Shown: positions 36,505 to 46,361 of the stretch, piece by piece
Layout of the letters: every line of letters begins with the position of its first letter
Numbering within the stretch: position 1 is the first letter of the stretch
NCBI RefSeq assembly: GCF_000682775.1
Contig: NZ_AWFI01000012.1
Span: forward strand, 372,001 to 436,000
DNA length: 64,000 bases
Reading direction: 5' to 3'
Source: Hyphomonas sp. L-53-1-40
GTDB taxonomy: Bacteria > Pseudomonadota > Alphaproteobacteria > Caulobacterales > Hyphomonadaceae
Notes under the pieces: model-generated
Told to the model about the DNA's origin: nothing
Databases searched by the model: none
What the model saw: the letters and a program-made list of their open reading frames with translations, nothing else
Position numbers and translations under genes: made by a program

Positions 36505-38247
36505 CTATGAGACGAACTGTTCCCGCAGGACGGGCTTGAGGATCTTGCCGTTTGCGTTGCGCGGCAGGGGTTCGGTCATGAAGAGAATCTTCACGGGCAC
36601 CTTGAACGCGGCCAGGTGGCTGGCGGCATGCGCTCTCAATTCGTCTTCGGTGACATGCATGCCGGGTTTCAGCTGCACGACAGCGCCGACTTCCTCACCG
36701 AGAATCTTGTGTGGGATACCCACGACCGCCGCGTCCATCACAGCCGGGTGCTCATAAAGGGCATTCTCGACTTCGATACAGTAGACGTTCTCACCACCGC
36801 GGATCAGCATGTCCTTGGCCCGGTCAACGAGATAGAGGAAGCCCTCTTCATCCAGACGCGCAAGATCGCCGGTCACGACCCAGCCGTCGCGAAAGGTTTC
36901 GGCAGTCGCTTCCGGTCGGTTCCAATAGGCCTTGCAGTTCATCGCGCCCTTGCACCAGAGTTCACCAACTTCGCCCTGTGGCACAGGATTTCCATCAGGA
37001 TCGCAGATTTTCAGCTCAACGGCTTTGGGCGGCGCCCCGGCACTGCCCGGACGGTTCACATAGTCTTCGCCGATGTTCAGCGTTGCCGTGGCACACGTTT
37101 CCGTCATGCCCCAGCCATTGCCAGGGGCCGCATCCGGAAAGCGCTTCTTGATGGTCGAGACAAGCTCCGGCGCCGACGGTGCGCCACCATAGGAAATAGC
37201 GGCGATAGAGGACAAATCATATTTGTCCCTGTCCGGATGTTCAAGCAATTGCCAGGCAATGGCAGGGACACCCCCGACAGCCGTAACCTTCTCTTCCTCG
37301 ATGATCGGCAGGGCCTTGCCCGCATCCCACTTGTACATGGAGACAATCTTGTCGCCGCGCAGCAGGGACGGGATCAGGATCGCAAAAGCCCCTGTGGCAT
37401 GGAAAAACGGAATCGCCAGCAAGGTCGCGCGCTGTTCGTTTGGATCGGGCTCAGGTACAGGTTCGCCCTTGCGCAGGAACATACGGGCCTGACACGTCAT
37501 GGAATTGAACATGTTGGAAACGACCGCGCGATGGGTGGCCAATGCGCCCTTTGGTTTCCCGGTCGTTCCCGACGTGTACATGATCGTTGCGTTGTCTTCA
37601 GGCTCCAGATCAATAGCTGGCCACGACACTTCTGGCAGATTGGCCCATTCATTGGCCCCGCCTATATATGTTTCCATCCGGGACACGCGCGGGTCGCCAT
37701 ACTCACCTTCTGGGTCGCGCGCGATGATGACGTTTTTCAGGTCCGGCAACTTTTCCCATTCCGTCCTGACACGCTCATAGATTTGTGGATCAACGAAAGC
37801 GATCTTCACGCCAGCGAACGACAGACCGTATTCCAGTTCCTCACTGGTCCACCAGGAATTCATGGGCGTGGCGATGGCGCCAAGCATGGAGGCGGCGAAG
37901 AAGGCGACGGGCCATTGCGGATAGTTACGCATGATGATGGCGACGCGGTCACCCTTCTCGATACCATATTTGTCACGCATGACGGCGGCGAGTTTAACGA
38001 CGGCTCGGGCAAGGGCGTCAAATGTCACGCGCTCATCTTCATACACAATGAAGTCACGGTTGGTGTATTGCATGCTGGCGAGTTGAAGTACCAGTGGAAT
38101 GGTCGGCGGCGCATTCTTGTAGATCTTCATTTCGACGCCATTGATGACAGCGTCCATGAGCTCTAGCGGGGAACCTTCGGCCGCGAGCATCTCATTCGCC
38201 TGAGCGATGGACATGGCGGGCCAGTTTGGCAAAGTGTCTGCGGGCAT
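36505..38247 (-). CDS. Acyl-CoA synthetase (AMP-dependent ligase)
   Basis: 580 residues. Activates a carboxylic acid, probably a fatty acid, as acyl-AMP then acyl-CoA. The P-loop YTSGTTGKPKGALATH, the motif GWGMTETCA, the hinge region GWVVTGDLARLDEEGFLYLV and RAKDMLIRGGENVYCIEVE, and the catalytic Lys near the end (NANGKILKPVLR) are all present. The start at 38247 follows AGAGGAAA; an in-frame start at 38295 lacks one. First gene of an operon with the aldo/keto reductase and DUF938 protein. Confidence 0.93.
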   Translation of the reverse strand: MPADTLPNWPAMSIAQANEMLAAEGSPLELMDAVINGVEMKIYKNAPPTIPLVLQLASMQYTNRDFIVYEDERVTFDALARAVVKLAAVMRDKYGIEKGDRVAIIMRNYPQWPVAFFAASMLGAIATPMNSWWTSEELEYGLSFAGVKIAFVDPQIYERVRTEWEKLPDLKNVIIARDPEGEYGDPRVSRMETYIGGANEWANLPEVSWPAIDLEPEDNATIMYTSGTTGKPKGALATHRAVVSNMFNSMTCQARMFLRKGEPVPEPDPNEQRATLLAIPFFHATGAFAILIPSLLRGDKIVSMYKWDAGKALPIIEEEKVTAVGGVPAIAWQLLEHPDRDKYDLSSIAAISYGGAPSAPELVSTIKKRFPDAAPGNGWGMTETCATATLNIGEDYVNRPGSAGAPPKAVELKICDPDGNPVPQGEVGELWCKGAMNCKAYWNRPEATAETFRDGWVVTGDLARLDEEGFLYLVDRAKDMLIRGGENVYCIEVENALYEHPAVMDAAVVGIPHKILGEEVGAVVQLKPGMHVTEDELRAHAASHLAAFKVPVKILFMTEPLPRNANGKILKPVLREQFVS

Positions 38248-38446
38248 GGGTTTCCTCTGGATGTGTGTTTTGTCCACACAATCACGCCGCCCCAAAGTAT
38301 TGAAGGAAAAATTGACCGTTCATCCGACAATTTTTCGAGAGCGGGAGCAAAATCATGTTCCAAAGCGCAGTACGCCGCCAACACGCCCGTTCCGAAATAG
38401 AAACAGTCGTATCGACGGCGAAAAGTTCTGGATCGATTAAGAGCGG

Positions 38447-39100
38447 TTACTTGCCGAAATCGCAGAAACGCAGCGCGTGGTTGGTGCCATCCGGCTCGAC
38501 AGCATCGTAGCTGCGTCCGGTCAGCTCATCGCCCTCACAGAGATAGCCGATCTGGTACATGGCGATCAGTGTCTCATTGTCCGGCGTCAGGTCGCTGGCA
38601 ATCATGAGATCGATAGCATCCTCATGGCGGCCCAGTTGCATCAGTATATCGAACTTTTGCTGGCGAGTGGTTTCGGGCTGGTTCAACACCGTCATCAGCG
38701 AATCTGCCTTGCCACGCGCCGTCGCGAGCGCAGGCACTGCCTTCGCAGACACCGCTGTATCGTCGAGCGTGTTCACGACTTCGTCGAAATCCTCGATCGC
38801 GCCCATCACATCATAGCCTGACTGGCTGGCACGCAGCTCGCCGCGGCGCATGAGCGTCTTGGCAAGTTGCTCGCGGGACAGTTCCGGATCGCCTGAAAGC
38901 TGGGTCAGGCGGTCGATGGCGGTCTGAGTGTTGCCAGCCTCCTCCAGACCCTCAACCGTGGTCATCGCCAGCGCGTAGCTGGACATGGTTTCAGTCATTG
39001 GTGCGACTGTGGCACCCGTTGCCTCGGTCGAGCCGGACGTGGAAGAACAAGCTGCAAGTGCCAGAGCGGAAGCAGCAGCGATTAGGCCGGAACGAATCAT
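38447..39100 (-). CDS. Lipoprotein with helical repeats (paralogue of 39199-39810)
   Basis: 217 residues. Lipobox LALAAC (Cys18), then helical sequence with TPR-like stretches (QLAKTLMRRGELRAS, GAIEDFDEVVNTL, LMQLGRHEDAIDLM) and a Cys-containing end (GYLCEGDE, FCDFGK). No assigned family. The next gene upstream on the same strand encodes a shorter lipoprotein sharing GAIEDF(D/E), G(R/G)HE(D/E)A and GY(L/I)CE(G/A), so the two are probably an ancient tandem duplication. Confidence 0.75.
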   Translation of the reverse strand: MIRSGLIAAASALALAACSSTSGSTEATGATVAPMTETMSSYALAMTTVEGLEEAGNTQTAIDRLTQLSGDPELSREQLAKTLMRRGELRASQSGYDVMGAIEDFDEVVNTLDDTAVSAKAVPALATARGKADSLMTVLNQPETTRQQKFDILMQLGRHEDAIDLMIASDLTPDNETLIAMYQIGYLCEGDELTGRSYDAVEPDGTNHALRFCDFGK

Positions 39101-39198
39101 GGGACATCTCCATCAGGGAACAGAAGAAATTCAGTGCCTAGTCGTAGTCGCTCAAGGCGTGCGCTGACAGGGCGGTAATGTGGATTTTATGTGACCTT

Positions 39199-39810
39199 TC
39201 AACTGGTCAGGTCTGCACACCATTCCAGCCCGGTGAGATCATCCCGGTCTTCACCGAACTCGTGCAAGCGGACATCCGACTCGCCTGCCTCACAGATATA
39301 GCCTGCGGCGACCAGTGTTTCGACCTGCTCAGGGGTCGGCGGCAAGCCGGAGGAGCGATAGCGCGCAACGGCCTCTTCATGGCCGCCCAAAGTCCATGTT
39401 CCGTCAAACCACTGAGCGAGCGTAAGGAACCGGTTCATCGACACCTTGATTTGCTCTACATCGGTGCGGACATAATCGAGTTCCGTTCGCGCATTCGCCG
39501 CAAGGGCGTGATCCGGCGCGATCTTCAACAGGGCTTCGAAATCTTCAATCGCGCCCAGCCGGTTGTCTGCCGCCTGTCGGCGCAAGCTGCCCCGATGATA
39601 CAGGGCCTGGACGCGTTGCTCGGTCGTCAACGAGTTGCGAGCGAGCAATTCGCTTAACATCGCGTCGGCGTCGTACGGGTTAGAATCCGCCAAAGCCTGC
39701 GCAATGACCGTTTCTGGTGGCGGCCCGGTATCGGCTGCCTCAGGCGCGGTGGCGCAAGCAGCCAGCAATAGCGCGGCACTGATCGAAGTATAGAATGGAA
39801 AACGTCTCAT
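39199..39810 (-). CDS. Lipoprotein with helical repeats (paralogue of 38447-39100)
   Basis: 203 residues. Lipobox LLLAAC (Cys19), then helices including TEQRVQALYHRGSLRR, GAIEDFEALLKIAPDHALA and a GYICEAGES end region that mirrors the downstream paralogue. The start at 39810 begins the signal peptide; the frame remains open upstream without a protein-like sequence. It lies 55 bases after dxs on the same strand and could be read from the xseB-ispA-dxs transcript. Confidence 0.75.
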   Translation of the reverse strand: MRRFPFYTSISAALLLAACATAPEAADTGPPPETVIAQALADSNPYDADAMLSELLARNSLTTEQRVQALYHRGSLRRQAADNRLGAIEDFEALLKIAPDHALAANARTELDYVRTDVEQIKVSMNRFLTLAQWFDGTWTLGGHEEAVARYRSSGLPPTPEQVETLVAAGYICEAGESDVRLHEFGEDRDDLTGLEWCADLTS

Positions 39811-39865
39811 GCGCGGCACATAAGACCGGTTCGCCGTGCGCCGCAAATTGCTTTTCAGATAGATA

Positions 39866-41788
39866 TCAGGCGCGCGCCAGCCGGTTGATCTCGGCAATGT
39901 CACCGCGCCCCAGGGCTTCAATCGCCTTGGCGGCAATGTGACGGGCATTAAGGCCAGCCGTTTCATACATCTGGTATGGGCTATCCTGATCCTGGAAGAC
40001 ATCTGGCAGCGTCATCGGGCGGATTTTCAGGCCATTATCGAGCGCGCCTACGCGGGCCAGGTGTTCCAGCACAAAGCTGCCGAAGCCGCCCGTGGCACCT
40101 TCTTCCACAGTGATCAGAACCTCATGCTCGCACGCCAAGCGTTCGACGAGTTCGGCATCCAGCGGCTTGGCGAAGCGTGCATCTGCGACTGTGGCGGACA
40201 AGCCCTGGGCAGCCAGCATTTCAGCAGCCTTTTCAGCTTCGCCAAGGCGCGTGCCGTAAGACAGGATCGCAATCGTCGTGCCTTCGCGAACGATCCGTCC
40301 CTTGCCGATTTCGAGCGGCTTGGGGTTCTCCGAAACCGCCACGCCGGTGCCTTCACCACGCGGATAGCGAAAGGCGGATGGGCCATCATCGATCTGCGCC
40401 GAGGTCACGACCATCCGTGCGAGTTCTGCTTCGTCTGCAGCGGCCATGCATATCATGCCCGGCAGCGCACCGAGATATCCAATATCAAAGCTGCCCGCAT
40501 GCGTTGCGCCATCAGCGCCAACAAGGCCTGCGCGGTCTATGGCAAACCGGACCGGCAATTTCTGGATCGCCACATCATGCACGACTTGGTCGTAGCCGCG
40601 CTGAAGGAAGGTAGAATAGATCGCCGCGAACGGTTTCATGCCGTCTGCCGCGAGGCCCGCGGCGAACGTCACCGCATGCTGTTCGGCGATGCCGACATCG
40701 AAATGGCGGTCTGGGAATTTCTTTGCAAAGATGTCCGTCGATGTACCTGACGGCATCGCGGCCGTAATGGCGCAGATCTTGTCGTCAGTTTCTCCGAGTT
40801 TCGCCAAGGTCTGGCCAAACACCTTCTGGTAATTTGGCGCCTTGGGTTTTGGCTTCGATTGCTCGCCGGTGATTACGGAGAACTTCGAGACGCCGTGATA
40901 TTTGTCCGCCGAATTTTCGGCCGGCGCATAGCCTTTGCCCTTTTGGGTAACGACGTGGATCAGGATCGGGCCGTCCTTCATCGCTTTCACATTCTCGAGA
41001 ACCGGGAGAAGCGTATCGAGATCGTGACCATCGATTGGCCCGACATAATAGAATCCGAGTTCCTCGAACAGCGTGCCGCCCATGGCAAAGCCGCGCAAAT
41101 ACTCCTCCGCGCGCCTGGCCGGACTTTCCAGCCCGATGGGCGTGACCACTTTTTTGGCGATCCGGCGCAGACCACGATAGGGCCGCGAAGATACGAGTTT
41201 CGACAAGTAGTTACTCATCGCGCCGACCGGAGGCGCAATCGACATGTCATTGTCGTTCAGGATTACGATCAGGCGGGATTTGTCCGCGCCGGCATTGTTC
41301 ATGGCCTCATAGGCCATGCCAGCAGACATGGATCCGTCGCCAATCACGCAGACAACATGCGTGTCGCTGCCTTGCAGATCGCGCGCCTTCGCAAAGCCAT
41401 GTCCCGCAGAAATGGAGGTGGATGCGTGCGCAGCGCCGAATGGGTCGTATTCGCTCTCGGCGCGTTTCGTGAAGCCTGACAGGCCGCCCGGCTGTCGCAG
41501 TGTGCGCATCTGGTCGCGACGCTCTGTCAGGATTTTGTGCGGATAGCATTGGTGGCCGACATCGAAGATCAGCTTGTCTGCCGGTGTGTCGAAAACGGAA
41601 TGGATCGCGAGCGTCAACTCGACGACACCCAGCCCCGACCCTAGATGGCCACCTGTGACCGAAACCACATCGATGACTTCGTCGCGCACCTCATCTGCAA
41701 GTTGTTTCAATTCCGCCCGCGAGCGGCCTTTAAGGTCGGCAGGAGAATTGATTGCATCCAGCAAACGATTGGGGCGGGCGTCGGTCAT
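39866..41788 (-). CDS. dxs: 1-deoxy-D-xylulose-5-phosphate synthase
   Basis: First enzyme of the MEP isoprenoid pathway: joins pyruvate and glyceraldehyde-3-phosphate using thiamine diphosphate. 640 residues. The N-terminal [20 protein letters not shown] and the cofactor motif [20 protein letters not shown] are present, as are the pyrimidine domain ([15 protein letters not shown], with the catalytic Glu) and the transketolase C-terminal domain ([19 protein letters not shown]). It follows ispA by 43 bases in a conserved alphaproteobacterial operon. Confidence 0.97.
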   Translation of the reverse strand: MTDARPNRLLDAINSPADLKGRSRAELKQLADEVRDEVIDVVSVTGGHLGSGLGVVELTLAIHSVFDTPADKLIFDVGHQCYPHKILTERRDQMRTLRQPGGLSGFTKRAESEYDPFGAAHASTSISAGHGFAKARDLQGSDTHVVCVIGDGSMSAGMAYEAMNNAGADKSRLIVILNDNDMSIAPPVGAMSNYLSKLVSSRPYRGLRRIAKKVVTPIGLESPARRAEEYLRGFAMGGTLFEELGFYYVGPIDGHDLDTLLPVLENVKAMKDGPILIHVVTQKGKGYAPAENSADKYHGVSKFSVITGEQSKPKPKAPNYQKVFGQTLAKLGETDDKICAITAAMPSGTSTDIFAKKFPDRHFDVGIAEQHAVTFAAGLAADGMKPFAAIYSTFLQRGYDQVVHDVAIQKLPVRFAIDRAGLVGADGATHAGSFDIGYLGALPGMICMAAADEAELARMVVTSAQIDDGPSAFRYPRGEGTGVAVSENPKPLEIGKGRIVREGTTIAILSYGTRLGEAEKAAEMLAAQGLSATVADARFAKPLDAELVERLACEHEVLITVEEGATGGFGSFVLEHLARVGALDNGLKIRPMTLPDVFQDQDSPYQMYETAGLNARHIAAKAIEALGRGDIAEINRLARA

Positions 41789-41831
41789 TCCAGTTTTAGC
41801 TCGATCTTTGAATTGTTATTCTGACCAGACC

Positions 41832-42728
41832 TTAATGCGTTCTATCGAGCACAAAATCGACTGATTGCAGCAGTATATGGGCCTTTTCGCGGAAAATTGC
41901 GAGGTGTTCCTTCGCCTGTGTGGCGAGAATGCGCACCCGCTGGCGTGCGCCCTCAATGCCAAGAATGGTCACAAAATTCGCTTTTCCTGCCGCCTCGTCA
42001 GTGCGTAGGGGCTTTCCAGCGCTGTCCTCGCTGCCGGTCGCATCGAGCAAATCATCAGCAATCTGGTAGGCCAAGCCAAGATCATTGGAGAAACCCGCCA
42101 GTGCGTTGCGTTCAGCTTCCCGGGCGCGGCCGACAATCGCCGCCGCTTCTGTCGCGTAGGAAATCAGCGCGCCCGTTTTGAGGCGTTGCATGCGTGTGAT
42201 TGTGTTCAAATCCCGCGGGCTGTCGGATTCCAACATGTCGATCATCTGGCCGCCGACCATGCCGCGCGCGCCGGATGCATCGGCAAGCCGCTCGATCAGC
42301 ATGGCCCTTACGGATGCATCATCATGGGTCTCGGTTGATGCCAGGATCTTGAAGGCCAATGTCAGCAGCGCGTCTCCGGCCAACACCGCAGTCGCTTCAT
42401 CAAAAGCCTTGTGAACCGTCGGCTGGCCACGCCGGAAATCATCATCGTCCATGCAGGGAAGGTCATCATGAACGAGTGAATAGCAATGCACGCATTCAAG
42501 CGCCGCTGCAGCGCGCAGCAAGGTCTTTTCGGGCGCATCGAACATGGCACCGGTTTCCAGCAGGAAGAAAGGCCGCATACGCTTGCCATTGGCCAGAGCG
42601 GCATGGCGCATCGCGCGCATCAGATTGGCTTCCGGGCCACCTGCAGGCGGGATCAGCTGGTCAAGCGCAACGGTAACCCGGTCGGCCACCTCTTTCAGGC
42701 GCTGTTCGAACTCTTGGGCCTCGCCCAT
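41832..42728 (-). CDS. ispA: Polyprenyl synthetase, farnesyl-diphosphate synthase type
   Basis: 298 residues, all-alpha prenyltransferase that condenses isopentenyl and allylic diphosphates. The first Asp-rich motif is DDLPCMDDDDFRRG and the second is IADDLLDATGSEDSAGK. KRMRPFF and LECVHCYSLVHDDLP fit the short-chain ispA type. Lies between xseB (12-base gap) and dxs (43-base gap), as in other alphaproteobacteria. Confidence 0.95.
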   Translation of the reverse strand: MGEAQEFEQRLKEVADRVTVALDQLIPPAGGPEANLMRAMRHAALANGKRMRPFFLLETGAMFDAPEKTLLRAAAALECVHCYSLVHDDLPCMDDDDFRRGQPTVHKAFDEATAVLAGDALLTLAFKILASTETHDDASVRAMLIERLADASGARGMVGGQMIDMLESDSPRDLNTITRMQRLKTGALISYATEAAAIVGRAREAERNALAGFSNDLGLAYQIADDLLDATGSEDSAGKPLRTDEAAGKANFVTILGIEGARQRVRILATQAKEHLAIFREKAHILLQSVDFVLDRTH

Positions 42729-42740
42729 ATCGAGGCCCCT

Positions 42741-42986
42741 TTAGTCGAAATTGGCGGACTCTGTGGTCGGCCCATTGGCCCCTTGGACGATCTGCTCAAC
42801 CTTCAGCTCAGCGGATTTCAGACGGGATTCGCAATGCGCTTTCAGCGCCGCGCCGCGTTCATAAATCGCGATGGATTTCTCCAGTTCGACTTCGCCCGCT
42901 TCCAGTTGGCGGACGATGATTTCGAGTTCGGCCAACGCCTCCTCGAAGGTAAGCTTGTCGACTGGTTTCTCTTTCGCATCAGCCAT
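42741..42986 (-). CDS. xseB: Exodeoxyribonuclease VII small subunit
   Basis: 81 residues, matching XseB in size and pattern (FEEALAELEIIVRQLEAGEV, then LEKSIAIYERGAALKAHCES). It pairs with XseA, which is not in this window, to degrade single-stranded DNA. First gene of the xseB-ispA-dxs operon. Confidence 0.94.
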   Translation of the reverse strand: MADAKEKPVDKLTFEEALAELEIIVRQLEAGEVELEKSIAIYERGAALKAHCESRLKSAELKVEQIVQGANGPTTESANFD

Positions 42987-43064
42987 TCTTCGGCCTCATC
43001 TTCCTTGAAATTTCCGTGACACTAGAGCGGCGATCTGAGGTCCACAACCACTTCCCGACCAGAT

Positions 43065-43667
43065 TTACCGGTATTCGTAGATGCGGTAGCTCCAATAGGC
43101 ATCGCCGCCATCATACGAACACTTCCATCCAAGCTTCTTCATCTCCGGACGCAGCATTCGATTGAACCAGCCATGGGCCGCCAGATACACCTTGCCCTCA
43201 CTGGACGCCTCGTCGAGCTTCGACGCAGCGGCGGCGGCACGCTGGCGCGCCTGTTTCACGCTTTCTCCATCCAGCGCATGCCCGTTCAGCCAAGCAGCAC
43301 GGGCGAGAATATTCCACGTTTTCGGCAGATAACGCACACCCGGCAGAAGTGGCGGGGGCAATGGCGCCTCATTGAATACCGGATCAAACAGCGCCTGCAT
43401 GTGCGGCGCCGCACGTGCAGCGGTCTGCTGGGCACGCAATCGCGCAGAAGCGAAGACAATATCGGCATCGGCCACCGATTTGACCAGGCCGTCCGGCGGC
43501 GTCTGGTCATCGGCCAGAGGGCCAATCTCGTAACGTTCCCACCAGTCGCGATACTGTTTCCAGTTCAGTCGCGGGCCCGCCGTGCGGTCGAGGGCCGGGC
43601 GACCGTGACGCGAAATGATGATGGGACCGCGCTTCCGGTCTGTCGATGTCGTGTCTGGCATCGCCAT
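43065..43667 (-). CDS. Histidine phosphatase family protein
   Basis: 200 residues from the ATG at 43667; starts at 43676 or 43661 are possible. The family RHG motif is IIISRHGRPAL (His21), and a later AAHGWFNRML supplies the second His. The sequence between is longer and less conserved than in phosphoglycerate mutases, so this is probably a phosphatase of unknown substrate. Monocistronic, 78 bases upstream of xseB. Confidence 0.82.
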   Translation of the reverse strand: MAMPDTTSTDRKRGPIIISRHGRPALDRTAGPRLNWKQYRDWWERYEIGPLADDQTPPDGLVKSVADADIVFASARLRAQQTAARAAPHMQALFDPVFNEAPLPPPLLPGVRYLPKTWNILARAAWLNGHALDGESVKQARQRAAAAASKLDEASSEGKVYLAAHGWFNRMLRPEMKKLGWKCSYDGGDAYWSYRIYEYR

Positions 43668-43793
43668 ACAAATCATACTCGTTGTTGCTGGCCCCGTGAC
43701 CATTGTTCCAAAATTGCCCTAACGGGGTTGCCCCCGCCCGGCAAGGCGCGTTTGTACACCTATTCGCTTGTCAGGCTGTGAAATTCGAAGGGC

Positions 43794-44648
43794 TCAGAGC
43801 CCCTTCCAGACACGCTTGCGGCAGGGTTCTTCGTCCTGCAGCTTACATTTGTGGAAGGTGACGAGGACCGTTTCAGCGCGACCAATCATATGATCCATCG
43901 GCACAAAACCAATTGATGCTACATCCGCAGGCACGCGCGGCTGACAGCCCGCCCGGTCAATTACGCCTTCGATGGCCGGGCAATGCCCACTTGGAAAGCG
44001 ACTGTCGAGCGAATTGTCCCGATTATCACCCATCATGAAGACATGCCCTTCCGGCACGATGAACAGGTCGGTATTGTCGCCCCGACCACCTTTTTCCTGC
44101 CGGTGAGTGACCCACGTCTTGTCGCCAATCGTTTCCTGCCATTCATGGGCGATATCGATCGCCACGGCATTGTGCGGAACGTAACGGATGGTGCGCAGAT
44201 ATTCGCTCTCAACCGCTTCGCCATTCAGATAGAGCTGCTCGCCAATCAGCTGGATCTGATCGCCGGGCAGGCCAATCAGACGCTTGATCATGACGCGACC
44301 CGTATGCGGATGCTCGAACACAACCACATCGCCGCGCTTGGGTGTGCTGGCAAAAACCCGGCCCTCAGGCAACGGAATGAAGCGCCCCATGGAAAACGGC
44401 AGCGAGTAACGGTCATAACCATAGGCGAACTTCGCCACGGCGACCCGGTCAGTCACCTGTAGCGTTGGAACCATGCTTTCAGACGGGATCACGCGCTGTT
44501 CGTAGGCAAGCCCCGAAAAGAGCAGGAAGACAGGCACAAAAACGGCAAGCGTGGCGCCCCATTCACGAAGCTCCTGTTTAAGCTTGGCGCCAAGGCCTGG
44601 CGCCTCGGCGACTTCATCGTTCGCCGCAGTGTTACCATCTGATGCCAT
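43794..44648 (-). CDS. lepB: Signal peptidase I
   Basis: Cleaves signal peptides of exported proteins at the inner membrane. 284 residues from the ATG at 44648, which has GAGG five bases upstream; an ATG at 44663 is possible. One transmembrane helix (about 33-50) precedes the catalytic Ser in VIPSESMVPTL (Ser58). The general-base Lys lies in MIKRLIGLPGDQI (Lys122). Box E appears as FMMGDNRDNSLDSR. The insert between the boxes is longer than in short LepB proteins. Confidence 0.94.
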   Translation of the reverse strand: MASDGNTAANDEVAEAPGLGAKLKQELREWGATLAVFVPVFLLFSGLAYEQRVIPSESMVPTLQVTDRVAVAKFAYGYDRYSLPFSMGRFIPLPEGRVFASTPKRGDVVVFEHPHTGRVMIKRLIGLPGDQIQLIGEQLYLNGEAVESEYLRTIRYVPHNAVAIDIAHEWQETIGDKTWVTHRQEKGGRGDNTDLFIVPEGHVFMMGDNRDNSLDSRFPSGHCPAIEGVIDRAGCQPRVPADVASIGFVPMDHMIGRAETVLVTFHKCKLQDEEPCRKRVWKGL

Positions 44649-44756
44649 GGGGACCTCATCCATCGTCTTCGTGACGTTTGATCTGTTTAGACGAAAGAAG
44701 TCCTGATTGCGAAGACGAAAACGCCTCCGCTGCTGCAAAAGCCGGGAATGCCCGCC

Positions 44757-45821
44757 TTAGCTCAGGCTGTAGAGGTCTATTCCGGTTTCATTCCGCGTCA
44801 CAGACACATCACCCCGATAGATGAGATAGTTGAGATGCGCCAATGCCTCACCCGTGGCCATGCTGACCTCGTCGTCGGAAATCGCGCGGCCGAACAGCGT
44901 GATGAACGTATCCACTGCCTTCATTGGCCCACGCTCCAACCTCTGAAGCAATCTTGAGAGTCCCACATGATGCCCGTCGATCAAGTGCTGCAGCCGTTTG
45001 TGGGCTCCGGTAAAGGGCTCATTATGAGCTGGCAGGACAAGCACGTCTTCCGGCAGCCGCTGTTTCAACTTTTCACAGCTTTCGAGCCAGTCGAGCAATG
45101 GATTCGCCGCAGGCTCAGTCGGATGGACGGATATGTTGGAAGAGATCCGCGGCAGAATCTGGTCACCTGAGATCAAGATATTGAGATCGCGACTATAAAG
45201 ACATGCATGCTCGGGCGAATGCCCACTGCCGGTGATGACTTCCCATTCCTGACAGCCCATTTCGAATGTATCGCCGTCAACAAGGCGGCGGTAGGAATCC
45301 GGTAATGGCATGACACCTTTTCCGAACCCGCCGAACTTCTCCTTGTACTGGTCCAGCTGGGCCTTGTTCCAGCCGGCACGCAAATAGAAGTCCAAACCAG
45401 CCTTTGGCGCACTGCGCCCGGTGTCAGATACCAGCATCCGGCACGTTGTATATTCCAGACGAGTCATCCACAGCTCAGCGCCCCATTTGTGACAGAGCCA
45501 TCCAGCCGTCCCGATATGATCGGGGTGCATGTGGGTGACGATAACCCGCTTGAGAGGCTTCTGCTCACTGACCCGATCAGCCAACAATTTCCGCCAGACG
45601 TCACGCGTCTCATCATACGGAATCCCGGTGTCAACAATGGTCCAGCTATCGCCATCGTCGATCAGCCAGACATTGATGAATTTGAGAGAGAAATGCAGAG
45701 GCATCGCCAGCCAGAACAGGCCGGGCGCTATCTCCCTGATTTCGCCGGGAGCGGGCGCCGATTGTCCATGCGGATAATCAAGGCGCGGCCGTGTCGGCTT
45801 GCTGATTTCTGTACCATCCAT
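44757..45821 (-). CDS. MBL-fold metallo-hydrolase
   Basis: 354 residues. The di-zinc motif THMHPDHIG (His97, His99, Asp101, His102) and the strand motif DTGIPYDETRDVW are visible, with GSGHSPEHACLYSRDLNILISGDQILP providing the third His and bridging Asp. The C-terminal extension resembles that of lactamase-B-like hydrolases acting on thioesters or phosphodiesters. Substrate not deducible. Lies 48 bases after gntK on the same strand. Confidence 0.9.
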   Translation of the reverse strand: MDGTEISKPTRPRLDYPHGQSAPAPGEIREIAPGLFWLAMPLHFSLKFINVWLIDDGDSWTIVDTGIPYDETRDVWRKLLADRVSEQKPLKRVIVTHMHPDHIGTAGWLCHKWGAELWMTRLEYTTCRMLVSDTGRSAPKAGLDFYLRAGWNKAQLDQYKEKFGGFGKGVMPLPDSYRRLVDGDTFEMGCQEWEVITGSGHSPEHACLYSRDLNILISGDQILPRISSNISVHPTEPAANPLLDWLESCEKLKQRLPEDVLVLPAHNEPFTGAHKRLQHLIDGHHVGLSRLLQRLERGPMKAVDTFITLFGRAISDDEVSMATGEALAHLNYLIYRGDVSVTRNETGIDLYSLS

Positions 45822-45869
45822 GTCAGGAGGATACGCAGCTTCTTGCGTCCGTCGAGCCGTACCGCAAGG

Positions 45870-46361
45870 TCATGCCACAGCAAGACGCGTGCGAATGTCC
45901 TCAACCAGAGCGATTGGAGCTGCCATACCGTCGACCCGGATAACGTCTTCCGGCGGAACCAGCGCGGCCAGTTGGCTGTCGAGCAGGGAGACCGGCATGA
46001 AATGGTCGGCGCGCGAGGAAATCCGCTGCGCAAGCTCATCTTTGGGCACGTCCAGCAGGACGAACAGGCATATCCGGCCGCTCTGCTCGCGCAGGCCTGT
46101 CTGGACAAAGGGCGTAAGCGCCGAACAGGCCAGGACCACCCGGTCCTCCGGCATGTCGGTCAGGGTTTTGCACAGGCTGCGCACCCAGTCGGCGCGATCT
46201 GCATCGGTCAGGGATGTGCCGGAGGCCATCTTCTCCTTGTTGGCGGCGGAGTGGTAGTCATCCGCTTCCACAAACGGCCAACCCTCGGCCTTGGAGAGGG
46301 CTTCGGCAATGGACGATTTTCCACTGCCCGCCACGCCCATGATGATCACCAGGTCCCTCAC
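45870..46361 (-). CDS. gntK: Gluconokinase
   Basis: 163 residues. Phosphorylates gluconate to 6-phosphogluconate. Walker A is GVAGSGKSS (9-17), with the substrate-side motif ADDYHSAANKEKMASGTSLT and the family element SRADHFMPVSLLDSQLAAL. Overlaps the pseudouridine synthase stop by 4 bases. Other gluconate genes are absent, so it may be expressed with its housekeeping neighbour. Confidence 0.92.
   Translation of the reverse strand: MRDLVIIMGVAGSGKSSIAEALSKAEGWPFVEADDYHSAANKEKMASGTSLTDADRADWVRSLCKTLTDMPEDRVVLACSALTPFVQTGLREQSGRICLFVLLDVPKDELAQRISSRADHFMPVSLLDSQLAALVPPEDVIRVDGMAAPIALVEDIRTRLAVA

Noticed and set aside
36616-38166. A 516-codon rightward reading frame opposite the acyl-CoA ligase gene
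   Set aside because: Antisense shadow of a conserved gene; composition (His/Arg/Phe-rich) is that of a mirror frame.
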